Assembly (NCBI RefSeq): GCF_003286085.1
Contig: NW_020825317.1
Span: 310,001-374,000 of the forward strand
From: Drosophila persimilis
Lineage: Eukaryota; Arthropoda; Insecta; Diptera; Drosophilidae
Reading direction: 5' to 3'
DNA length: 64,000 nt
The translations under genes were made by a program, and so were the position numbers. This document shows positions 55,048 to 64,000 of this stretch, in pieces (within the stretch, counting starts at the first letter, position 1; each line of letters starts with the position of its first letter). Under the pieces are notes generated by a model. That model saw only the letters and a list, made by a program, of their open reading frames with translations. It searched no databases and had not been told where the DNA came from.

Positions 55048-55123
55048 TTTTTTTTTCAAATTAAGAATAAATAAATATTTGTTGGTACCGCGCTTGGTTT
55101 TTATTACACACTTTACGCTTGGA
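55048..55123 (-). mobile_element. Tc1-like element, left end
   Basis: TCAAATTAAG...GGTACCGCGCTTGG is the imperfect inverse of 61,480-61,528 (TGGTACCACAAAATATTATT region), forming terminal inverted repeats. Interrupted by LINE B after ACGCTTGGA (55,115-55,123). Confidence 0.6.
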
Positions 55124-55651
55124 TGAGCTCTGGGCTGGGATGAGCTCTGAGCGCTGGTCTGATGAGCTCGTGAGGTGGCTCAAAGGGGGCCTAGCTGAGG
55201 CCACCGGACGGGTCGCAGGTTGCGGATAGCGAACGACCTACCTATATACAGGTCATATAGGTAGGTCAGCTGCGAATAATCGGACATCCCTAGGGAGAGT
55301 ACCGAAAATAAGCAGCCCCGGACAGCCAGCGGGTGTTCGCGAAGTAGCAACACTGACGATGCGCTTGTGGTGCCGCCTCTTATAAGTAGCTCACACACTC
55401 CCCTATCCCTACACACTACCTACCCACATCCCAACCCCCCACATTCAGCTCACACCGGGCCGGACTAAGAGTGTTATTCGACCCGTGCCGAGAGTCAGCC
55501 TGGCTGGGGGCCCGGTATATAAAACTAGCCCAGTCGTTAACGGAGAGCTCATGGACTTGGCAGCCCCCTGTTCTAAGTATGCCTTATCCGGACAACGTGG
55601 ATCTCTGCCCGGACGGACCGTACCCCTTCTCTGCAGCTCGTGGGAATAAGA
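55124..55651 (+). other. LINE B 5' UTR
   Basis: Begins with repeated GATGAGCTC motifs (55,122, 55,140 and 55,161). It would hold the internal promoter. It is shared with the 5' copies in the first inverted duplication from CTGGTCTGATGAG onward. Confidence 0.65.
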
Positions 55652-56992
55652 ATGGAAGAATTGAAAAACAAACAAAATGAGTCTGGCACTCCCCAAATGC
55701 CAACAGGGAGCAATCCCAAACAGGGGAAGGCAGCGGCCCAAAGGCCTGGCCCGACCCGCAAATCAGCAGGGAAAACCTGCGCGGCGGAAGATGCTAGGGA
55801 GAGCCCAAAGGGGTCCCATCCCGGTGTCGGGGTGGGTGGTGAATTGGCTCCCAAAACCGATACCTTGGCAGAGTGGCTATGCAATCCTGCGGCTGCTCTG
55901 CCTGCTGGTAAAGTGGAGGGGGATGAGTCACCATCTACTAGTGTCAAAGCCAAATCCTTTACATATGCCGACAGAAGGAGTGCTGGCAACATACTCCGTC
56001 GGCAGAACGCAAGCCAGATGTCCAGCCCGACGGACAAATGGATTAAGAAGGTCGAGTGGGCCTCGAAGGTGCTGCCGAACTTTGGCAAGGAAGCACCGAA
56101 GAAGGAAGCCCCTCAGCAAAAAAGGCAGCGCTCGCAGGAGACTCCGGGGCCGACACCGAAGCGCTCCAGAGTGCTGCCTAACGCATCGTTCGCGCAGATT
56201 GCCAGAGAAAGGACGCTGATTGGCGTCCTGGACAAAGGCAGCGTGGACTCCCGGATCCCTCGGAACCAGTGGAAGTGGGTGGAAGCGGCACTGGCCGACC
56301 GCTGCTTCGAGCTGCTGGAAAAGCAGCCTGGACCCCCCCCCGTCTGCAGAGACATGGGCTGGTACCAGGGCTGCATAAAAATCGTAGCCTGTGAAGATGA
56401 GCGCTCCGTACAGCTGTACAAAGCAGCGGTAGCGCAAGTCGGGGAAGTCTACCCAGGGGCGAAGCTCGTCGCTGTAGACTGGAGCGAAGTGCCCAGTAGA
56501 CAAAGGGCGAGAGTCTGGGTGCCCGCCTCCATGAAGGAGCCGGAGCGCATCCTAAAAATGCTGCAAAGATGCAACCCCCACCTCCCAACAGCGGATTGGA
56601 AGGTGGTCAAAGTTGAGGCGACACAGGGCCCCACAAACCAGGCGGTGGTCGTCCTCAACAAAGAGTCGCTGGCCCCGATTGAGGCTGCCAAAGGCGAGCT
56701 CAATTTTGGGTTCAGCTCTGTGACCATAAAGGTCTACAAGTCGGATGCGGCGGCCGAGGCACGTCCTGTCGACAAGCCAGTCGAGCAGGACGCTGCCTCG
56801 GAGATCGAAGCACCCGACGATCACACAGAGATAGACCCAGAGGGCTACTCCACAGATGGCACGCTGAGATGCGACTTCGAGGCGATGTGTTGCCACGAGG
56901 AAGTCGAGGACGATCCAGATGCCGACATTACAGTGGTGGAGAACACTAAGGATGTCCCTGAGGCTCCTTCAGATCAATCTCCACCACTGTAA
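55652..56992 (+). CDS. LINE B ORF1
   Basis: An open frame of about 446 codons starting MEELKNKQNES (the frame extends 12 bases upstream without an ATG). The N-terminal half is basic and low complexity (GSNPKQGKAAAQRPG; KKEAPQQKRQRSQET). The C-terminal half has a folded domain with LPTADWKVVKV and LNFGFSSVTIKVYKS (DUF4780-like), then an acidic tail. It is expected to bind LINE RNA and act as a chaperone. It overlaps ORF2 by 74 bases in the +1 frame, so ORF2 would need reinitiation or a shift. It appears undamaged. Confidence 0.8.
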   Translation: MEELKNKQNESGTPQMPTGSNPKQGKAAAQRPGPTRKSAGKTCAAEDARESPKGSHPGVGVGGELAPKTDTLAEWLCNPAAALPAGKVEGDESPSTSVKAKSFTYADRRSAGNILRRQNASQMSSPTDKWIKKVEWASKVLPNFGKEAPKKEAPQQKRQRSQETPGPTPKRSRVLPNASFAQIARERTLIGVLDKGSVDSRIPRNQWKWVEAALADRCFELLEKQPGPPPVCRDMGWYQGCIKIVACEDERSVQLYKAAVAQVGEVYPGAKLVAVDWSEVPSRQRARVWVPASMKEPERILKMLQRCNPHLPTADWKVVKVEATQGPTNQAVVVLNKESLAPIEAAKGELNFGFSSVTIKVYKSDAAAEARPVDKPVEQDAASEIEAPDDHTEIDPEGYSTDGTLRCDFEAMCCHEEVEDDPDADITVVENTKDVPEAPSDQSPPL

Positions 56993-59900
56993 AGCAGCAT
57001 CCGCTGCTCTTATACTCCGCCTCGAAGAGAGCGGAGCAGACGTAGCCCTGATCCAGGAACCTTGGATAGTGGGAGACAAGGTTTGTGGATTAGGGTCGAA
57101 GGAGTACAAGATAATTGTAGCTCAACATGAAGGTAAAACTCGCACCTGCATTCTCGCCAGAAAGCACCTTAATATCTTTCTGCTCCATAATTATAGCGAT
57201 AGCGACAACACGGCGGTAAGCCTAGAGCTGGAAGGGACACATCTAAGGCTGATGTCGTCCTACATGGCCCATGAGGGAAACGATCCCCCCAACGACCTTG
57301 TTCGCAAACTAGCCAGCGACAGCGAGAGGTCGGACATAGACCTATTAATAGGTTGCGATGCCAACGCTCACCACACTCAATGGGGGAGCTCGAACACAAA
57401 TGCAAGGGGTGAGTCACTTTTCAGCTTCATCCTTAACTCAAATCTATTTATCTGTAATCGGGGCAACGACCCCACTTTTATAATTAAAAATCGACAGGAG
57501 GTTATTGACATCACCCTAGTGTCTTCCAACCTGTTAGACATAGTCAAGAGTTGGCAAGTCCTTGATGACCACTCCTTCTCTGACCACAGATACATCGAGA
57601 CCACACTATCCCTCGAGTGTCCGAAACCTAAGGACTATATTAATCCCAGGAAAGCCAACTGGGAAAAATATAGCTCAGCCCTGGAGGACTTACTCCCCTC
57701 CAAAGCACCATCATGCCCTGACACAAAAGACGACCTAGATCGCCTAGTGAACAGGTTCACAGAGGCATGCAACAAAGCCTTCGCGGCAGCATGCCCCTCT
57801 AGCAAACCTAGGGGGAAAAAGAAACCCCCCTGGTGGTCAAAGCAAATAGACATCCTACGTAAAAGCTGCAGGACCCTTTTCAACAGGGCCAAAAGCGCGA
57901 ACGAGGAGAGCCACTGGGCAGACTATAAAATCAGTCTGTCACTATATAAAAAGGAAACAAGGAAAGCAAAAAGGACCTCTTGGCAAAAATTTTGCTCGGA
58001 AATTGAGGAAACATCAGAGGCCGCAAGGCTTCGCAAGATTCTCTCAAAAACTAACCCCTCGGTGGGGTATCTTAAAAGGAATGACGGCACGTGGACCAAC
58101 TCCAGTGAGGAGTCCCTGCACATTCTACTAGACACACATTTTCCAGGGTGCACAACCATCGAGACGGCACATCTTCCAGGAGAGGGACCGGTAACCTCGA
58201 TGGATCACATCCTCACTAAACGTAACATAAGCTGGGCAATAAACAGCTTCAACCCGTTCAAATCGCCAGGCCCAGACCAGGTAATCCCGGCCCAACTTCA
58301 GAAGGCCGGGGATACGGCCATAAACTGGCTACAAGGTATCTTCAGGAAGATACTGGCTGTGGGTACAATGCCGCGAACATGGCTTAAGGCAAAGATAGTC
58401 TTCATTCCCAAAGCTGGGAAAGCCTCGCACTCAGCTGCAAAAGACTTTAGACCAATCAGCCTATCGTCCTTCCTCCTCAAAACCTTTGAGAGACTCGTCG
58501 GGCTGCAACTGAGGACAACTATACACCCTCAGTTGCTGTCAGACGCACAGCATGCCTACCGGAAAGGAAAATCCACGGAAACGGCTCTTCATGAAGTGAT
58601 CTCTGCGGTAGAGAAATCTCTGCATCACAAAGAGTACTCACTCATAGCATTTCTCGACATTGAGGGAGCTTTTAACAACGTTGTACCGGGTGCCATTACA
58701 GAAGCCCTGACTGACCTGGGGGTGGACCGTCACTTGGTGATGCTCATTGATCAATTGCTCACATGCAGGACGGTGACATCATCGATGGGATCGTCCGCCC
58801 AGTCAAGGTATGTCAACAGAGGCACCCCGCAAGGTGGTGTCCTGTCTCCTCTTCTGTGGAACATAGCAGTCAACAAGATTCTATGGGACCTGGAGGGGGG
58901 GGTTGCAAAGTCGTGGCCTATGCGGATGACGTTGCGATTATTTTCTCGGGGAAATACCCCCAAACACTGTGCGACTTAATGTCCACAAAGCTAGCGCAAC
59001 TGTCGGACTGGACGAAATCGCGCGGTCTGGGAGTAAATCCCTCAAAAACGGAACTCGTGTTATTCACAAATAAATACAAGGTCCCGCCCCTCAACCCTCC
59101 AATACTACAAGGATGCAGGCTCTCCTTTAGCGATAGTGCCAGTTACTTAGGGTTGGTAATTGACAAGAAGCTTAACTGGAACCTGAATGTCAAAGACAGA
59201 GTGAAAAAGGCAATGACTGCACTCTATACATGCAAAAAAGCTATTGGGCTAAGATGGGGTATGATCCCAAGCATAGTCCAATGGATATATCAAGCTATAG
59301 TTAGACCAATACTACTCTACGGAGTTACGGTGTGGTGGCCAGCCCTATCAAAAAGGGCGATCACCAAGCAACTGGGCAAAGTCCAGCGGACTGCCGCCCT
59401 ATGCATCAGCGGAGCTCTCCGCACCACCCCAAATGATGCGCTAAATGCCATCCTATGCCTACAGAGCCTTGAACTCGCAGGAAAGGAACGGGCAGAAGCA
59501 GCAGCAATACGTCTAAGAGACTCAGATCAATGGGTGACACAGTGCATAGGTCACTCAGCCATATTAAATAGCAGTACTGTCCCCTCAAAAACAGACTACC
59601 AAGTTCCAAGAGAGTATACAGACACTCCCTTCGACACAATCATCCCTCATAGAGACGAATGGCTCGAGGGACTCCCAGGCCCTGAAGGGGCCATAAGCAT
59701 CTTCACAGATGGATCAAAGCTGGACGACAGAGTCGGAGGGGGAATCTACTCTGAACAGCTAAACATAAGGCATTCCTTCAGACTCCCAGATCATTGCAGT
59801 GTCTTTCAAGCGGAAGTCATAGCAATCAGGGAGGCACTAGACTGCCTACAAGCGGCTGCCGTCACGGCAACCAAGCTAAACATTTATAGCGACAGCCAAG

Positions 59901-60538
59901 CTGCGATCAAATCGCTAAGCGCGATTTCCTCGAACTCGGCCACCGTGGCAGACTGCCGCAAATCTCTACACGAGATGGCTCAGCAATTTGCTATTAGCCT
60001 AATTTGGGTCCCGGGCCACCGGGACATCGAGGGCAACTGTATAGCGGACGAGCTGGCCAGATCTGGCACTACAATCCCCCTTCTCCAAGACAAGGAGGAT
60101 ATCTGTATGCCAATGGCCACCTGTAAGCTCATCATAAGGGAGCAATACAAGCGACTAAAAAACGATATGTGGCAAACAGTGCCACGATGTCGCACAACTC
60201 GGCAAACATGGCCGACCATGGACATGAAGCGCACCTTCGAGCTCCTCAAGTTAAGCAGGAAAAGGTGCAGCGTAGTCACTCGTTCCCTCACGGGACACTG
60301 GCTAATAGGCACTCACGCTAACAGGCTGGGGGCCCCACATAACGATTTTTGTCGCAGCTGTAGAGACGAGGAAGAGGAGGAGACAGTGGAACATCTGTTC
60401 TGCTCCTGCCCGGCTCTCAGCAGAAGAAGGCTACAACACCTGGGCTCAGCCTTTCTACACGACATCTCAGAGATGTCCAAACTATGTCCCAGAAGGATAG
60501 CGAACTTTGTGAGAGCATCTGGATGGGATAATTGCTGA
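56919..60538 (+). pseudogene. LINE B ORF2 (endonuclease-RT-RNase H), one frame break
   Basis: The first 686 codons hold the endonuclease (LLQINLHHCKAASAAL; IQEPWIV; GCDANAHH; DHSFSDHRYIE) and RT (KDFRPISLSSFLLKTFERLV; AFLDIEGAFNNVV; RGTPQGGVLSPLLWN). The frame shifts at the G8 run 58,895-58,902. The next frame continues directly with VAYADDVAI (catalytic YADD), the thumb, RNase H (IFTDGSKLDD; YSDSQAAIKS; WVPGHRDIEGNCIADEL) and a C-terminal CRSC...HLFC zinc-like motif. It is one base from being open over 1,200 codons. Confidence 0.85.
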
Positions 60539-60639
60539 CAGGAAGTCTCACAACGCAGGAAGGAAATGATCCTATGCGGTATCACAACGGGCCGAAACCG
60601 GCCTAAGTGTGACGGGCTCCGAGCGAGCCCGGCAGCCGC

Positions 60640-60660
60640 CTCAACCTAACCTAACCTAAC
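60640..60660 (+). repeat. LINE B (CCTAA)n tail
   Basis: TCAACCTAACCTAACCTAAC, preceded by a 3' UTR hairpin GGGCTCCGAGCGAGCCC (60,614-60,630), a plausible recognition structure for the reverse transcriptase. Confidence 0.8.
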
Positions 60661-61528
60661 GCTTGGACATCCAATTAAACCAAACTTTTTATATAAACTC
60701 CCCTAACTCAACCATAGTTTTTGGCTTCCGCTTTCTTATTTTGGCGGTCATTTTTGACATTCTCTATCGGATTGAGGTCGGTGCTGTTAGATGGCCAATC
60801 TCGGGACTTCCGGCTTCAAAATGTTTATCTGGCGTTGAAAAATGGTCAAAACTAGTATAATGCATTTTAAATATAACAAAGCGTCAAATTATCACTTATC
60901 ACGATCGATGACAAGGTTCAGTATCATCCTGAAAAATGGGATCTTCTCCCTCAGTAACTGATTACATACTGGACACAACTCCACTGCGAATAATTTCTTC
61001 ATACTTTTTTTCATTCAGCACACCCTTTATCATAATAACCCTTAAACATACCATTAATTCAGTTTTATATTTAGATATGTATCCCCATATCATAATATAA
61101 GGCGAATGCTTTACGGTGGAAATGCAGCAATTTTCGGAAAAGAGTTATCCTCTTCTGCGGCGAACTGTGCGCGAACCATCGGGTACAATAAGATTAAATT
61201 TGGACTCATCCGAGAGTATGATTCATGACCACTCAGATTCACTCCAATTTGAATTTTCTTTATACCAATTTAAGCGAGCGCTCTTCATTCAATTACGCAG
61301 AAGTGGCTTTTTGCCAGGTGTCCTTGTTATTCAAGACACCTCCTTTGGCCGACGTTAAATAGTTCAAGCCGAAATATCATCTGCAAAACGTTGCTACAGT
61401 TCTGATGCTATCTAAACATAATATTTAAGCCAATCCTGAAACTCGTTTAATAATAACACGATCTTTCCTTACCACCTTACTAAGATTGGTACCACAAAAT
61501 ATTATTTAACTACTAATTTAAAAAGAAA
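60661..61528 (-). pseudogene. Tc1-like element: transposase relic and right end
   Basis: The minus strand carries Tc1-type transposase pieces in several frames. A block near 61,195-61,225 resembles the first catalytic Asp motif of Tc1 (SGHESYSRMSPNLILLYPM). A late STDLNPIEN-like motif near 60,780-60,800 resembles the usual SPDLNPIEN before the catalytic Glu. Stops and shifts are frequent. The right TIR is about 61,480-61,528 and abuts DINE copy G. The element was split by LINE B. Confidence 0.65.
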
Positions 61529-62385
61529 CGAGGGGGAGCGTTGTGAGTTGCTGCGGAGACCGCAACTCTACATTTATACACGACACGAGAAAGAGTGCTT
61601 GCGAGAGATACAGAAAATCATGTCAGGCGCTGCGTAGCCACTGCAAATTGATTTGTTCCTTTTGGCTATAAAAATGATCTGATCTGATCCAGATTCAGCA
61701 ATCTGATAGATATGGTCATTCTCTATGATTTTGCGTTTTTAGTTCTCTGGAATCTGCCATATTGTGGATGCAACAGATTTTCGTCCTTTGTGGGGGCGAA
61801 ATTTTGATATATATTTTTTATAGTGAGATCTAACAGAAGTGCGGATACCAAATTTGGTTACTCTAGCCTTAATAGTCTCTGAGATTTGTGGATGACCCAG
61901 ATTTTCGTCGTTGGCGGGGGCGGAAGGGGGTGTGGCGAAATTTTGACACACAACGGTCAAGGTCCGATATCGCAGGAGTGTGGATACCAAATTTGGTTGC
62001 TCTAGCTCTTATAGGTTCTGAGATCCTTGAACTCATATTTTGCAATTGGCAAAACCGACAATGAAACCTGTGTGTTAGAGAGAGAAAGAATGAAATTGAT
62101 TTCTTGATTCTGGCTAGATTCTAGATTCTAGAAGATATAGTCATCTGCTACAATTCTGCGTTTTCTGTTTTCTCGTATCTATGAAATTGTGGATTCCACA
62201 GATTTTCGCCCTTTGTGGAGGCGGAAGTGGGCGGGGCGAAGTTTTGAAATATTCTTGTAACAGTGACATATCACAGAAGTCCGGATATAAAATGTCGTTG
62301 CTCTATCTCTTATAGTCTTTGAGCACTAGGCGCTGATAGGGACGGACAGACGGACGGACGGACAGACAGACAGGGCTCAATCGAC
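61529..62385 (-). mobile_element. DINE-1-like repeat, copy G (5' end missing)
   Basis: The hairpin end begins CGAGGGGGAGCG directly after the Tc1-like terminus. Several internal deletions. Ends at CAATCGAC within the 5' part, followed by unrelated AT-rich sequence. Confidence 0.75.
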
Positions 62386-62712
62386 AAAACGTTTGAATTA
62401 TGTATTATGAATTTGTTATTATTTTACAAAAAACTTATAAAACAAAATATTGTTTTGGTTGTAAAAAGTTGTTTTTTTTTATTTTAATTTAATTTTTGCT
62501 TCCGTTGGCTAAAAATTACCGAAAAAGCGTTAAAAACTTGTGGTTTCAAAAATATTTTTTGTTTCGAAGTATATGACTATGATGTAAAAACAAACTAGTA
62601 TAAACTTTTGTTTGAAATTGAAAAAGAGACAAATTATAAAAATTGGGAAAACCTCATGCTGCATAAGTCAAACATGCATACAATTTCAGAGTGCGGCTTT
62701 TTTTCTCGCTGG
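62386..62712. other. AT-rich spacer, nothing recognised
   Basis: Poly-T and A-rich stretches without ORF or repeat similarity. Confidence 0.5.
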
Positions 62713-63023
62713 GTGTACATATGTAGGTAATTGGGTGAACGATTGATGCGAGTATGTTAATCCAATAGCTGCGACGATTGGGCTGACGGGCCTTATGCAG
62801 CAAGTTTAGAGGCGAGCGAGAGAGTAGGATAGCCCGAGAGCGTTAGAACTGCTCGGGGCTGCTGCTAAGCCGCTCACGAAAAATTGATAGAGGCGAAATA
62901 AAGAGACGAAAGAACTCCGCTGCCGTGCGTAAACATATGTGGCAACAAATGATTTTTACAGTGGTCATTGCAAATGACAAACAACAAAAATCGTTTATAA
63001 TATGTAGGCTGCTTAACCCGACA
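62713..63023 (-). repeat. BEL LTR relic (diverged)
   Basis: Inverse of the BEL LTR: starts TGTCGGGTTAAGCAGCCTAC on the minus strand at 63,023. It follows the LTR through the AGCTCTAACGCTCTCGGGCTAT and CAATCGTTCGCCCAATCA-like blocks to CATATGTA. It is diverged and lacks the LTR 3' end. A solo or truncated LTR from a relative of the 31.6-kb element. Confidence 0.7.
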
Positions 63024-63034
63024 CCACAGTTACA

Positions 63035-63327
63035 AGTGTATTTAAAAATCTCGCCCCACCTCCTTCCGCACCTACAATGGACGAAAATCTGTGGCATCCA
63101 CAATTTTGAAGATGCGAGAGCATTAAAGACGCACAAGCATAGAGAATGACTATGTCTACCAGATTGCCAAATCTGGATCAGAGCGGATCAATATTATAAC
63201 CAAAAGGAACGCAGCACGTGACTACACGTTCGGACTGATTTGTTGTCCCTCCCTCTCTTTTTCGTTCAGTGCTAGCGCCGTCCGCCGGAGGATAGCCATA
63301 CTGACTAAGTATCATGTATCCGCCTCG
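63035..63327 (+). repeat. DINE-1-like repeat, copy I (3' third, diverged)
   Basis: From TTTAAAAATCTCGCCCCACC to CCGCCTCG. The hairpin region is mostly deleted (ATCATGTATCCGCCTCG). Immediately followed by the next copy. Confidence 0.65.
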
Positions 63328-63330
63328 TTT

Positions 63331-64000
63331 TTATACCCGATACTCAAAATGAGTATTGGGGTATATTAGATTTGTGGTAAAAGTGGATGTGTGTAACGTC
63401 CAGAAGGAATCGTTTCCGACCCCATAAAGTATATATATTCTTGATCAGCATCAATAGCCGAGTCGATTGAGCCATGTCTGTCTGTCCGTCCGTCTGTCCG
63501 TCTGTTCGTCCCCTTCAGCGCCTAATGCTCAAAGACTATAAGAGCTAGAGCAACGGTGTTTTGGATCCAGACTTCTGTGATATGTCACTGTCTAACACAC
63601 ACGTAGCATAGGCGGCTTTGCTTAGAGTAAAACATTAGCGCCTAGATCTCAGAGACTATAAAAGCTAGTGCAACCAAATTTGGTATCCACACTCCTAATA
63701 TATCGGACCGAGACGAGTTTGTTTCAAAATTTCGCCACACCCCCTTCCGCCCCCGCAAAGGACGAAAATCTGGGGATATTCACAAATCTCAAAGACTATT
63801 AACGCTAGAGTAACCAAATTTAGTATCCGCACTCCTGTTAGATCTCACTATAAAACGTATATCTCAAAATTTCGCCCCACCCCCTTCCGCCCTTCCGCCA
63901 AAGGACGAAAATCTGTTGCATCCACAATATTGAGGATACGAGAAAACTAAAAACGCAGAATCATAGATAATGATCATATCTATCAGATTGCTGAATCTGG
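63331..64000 (+). mobile_element. DINE-1-like repeat, copy H (runs off window)
   Basis: Starts TTATACCCGATACTC only three or four bases after the CTCG end of copy I. It carries the E-type block (TTGCTTAGAGTAAAACATTAG) after an internal deletion at about 63,592. It continues past the window end. Confidence 0.75.

Larger units (their letters stand above)
55124..60660 (+). mobile_element. LINE B: full-length LOA-like non-LTR retrotransposon
   Basis: 5.54 kb from a 5' UTR with three GATGAGCTC repeats to a (CCTAA)n tail. It is flanked by ACGCTTGGA (55,115-55,123 and 60,659-60,667, the first two bases shared with the tail). ORF1 is intact and ORF2 is open except for one shift at a G8 run. It is the least damaged element here. 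Other pieces of the family are at 10.6-11.5, 30.0-30.9, 45.6-47.1 and 52.5-52.65 kb. Confidence 0.88.

Noticed and set aside
1-64000. Any unique host protein-coding gene, rRNA or tRNA gene
   Set aside because: Every long frame could be assigned to a transposable element or a shadow, and I saw no tRNA-like or rRNA-like sequence apart from primer-site complements.

Overview
This window looks like repeat-rich heterochromatin from a Drosophila-type fly. I find no host gene that I can defend. Nearly every kilobase belongs to a transposable element: tRNA-Ser-primed errantivirus-like elements, gypsy-like and BEL/Pao LTR elements, two families of LOA-like LINEs, a CR1-like LINE, mariner and Tc1 relics, and about a dozen copies of a 1.1-kb DINE-1/INE-1-like (Helitron-derived) repeat. 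The DINE-1-like repeat, the errantiviruses and the BEL element point to Drosophila. LOA-like LINEs plus this DINE type would fit the obscura group, but that species-level guess is weak.

Layout: 1-2478 is the 3' part of an errantivirus-like element. 2547-3656 is a DINE copy. 3.9-8.0 kb holds a dispersed repeat and a broken gypsy-like element whose pol and gag now point at each other. 8.5-12.3 kb is the left arm of a large inverted duplication. 12.5-13.2 kb is a mariner relic. 13.3-19.0 kb is a decayed gypsy-like element with a DINE and a mariner-like MITE nested in it. 19-21.3 kb holds a DINE copy and the second copy of the dispersed repeat. 22-27.9 kb is a nearly complete errantivirus-like element. 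28.5-39 kb is the right arm of the first inverted duplication, carrying a young BEL/Pao insertion at 31,629-38,085. 39.5-41 kb is a CR1-like RT fragment. About 41.6-43.4 and 52.6-54.5 kb are the arms of a second inverted duplication. A full-length LOA-like LINE (A, 47,144-52,501) sits between them, inserted in an older LINE B fragment. LINE B itself (55,124-60,660), nearly intact, is nested in a Tc1-like relic. The last 2.5 kb is DINE copies and a BEL LTR relic.

The interest lies in the nested order of events and in structures at element ends. Empty sites and target-site duplications date several insertions relative to the duplications. LINE A begins with sequence laid out like an HDV-type self-cleaving ribozyme. 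LOA-like LINEs end in (CCTAA)n, the complement of the ancestral insect telomere repeat. An unidentified 1.2-kb sequence with a TATA box and a tiny basic ORF occurs only in the arms of the second inverted duplication. Several otherwise long ORFs break at single-base shifts in homopolymers, so read-level checking is warranted. I did not find a clearly new multi-gene system.
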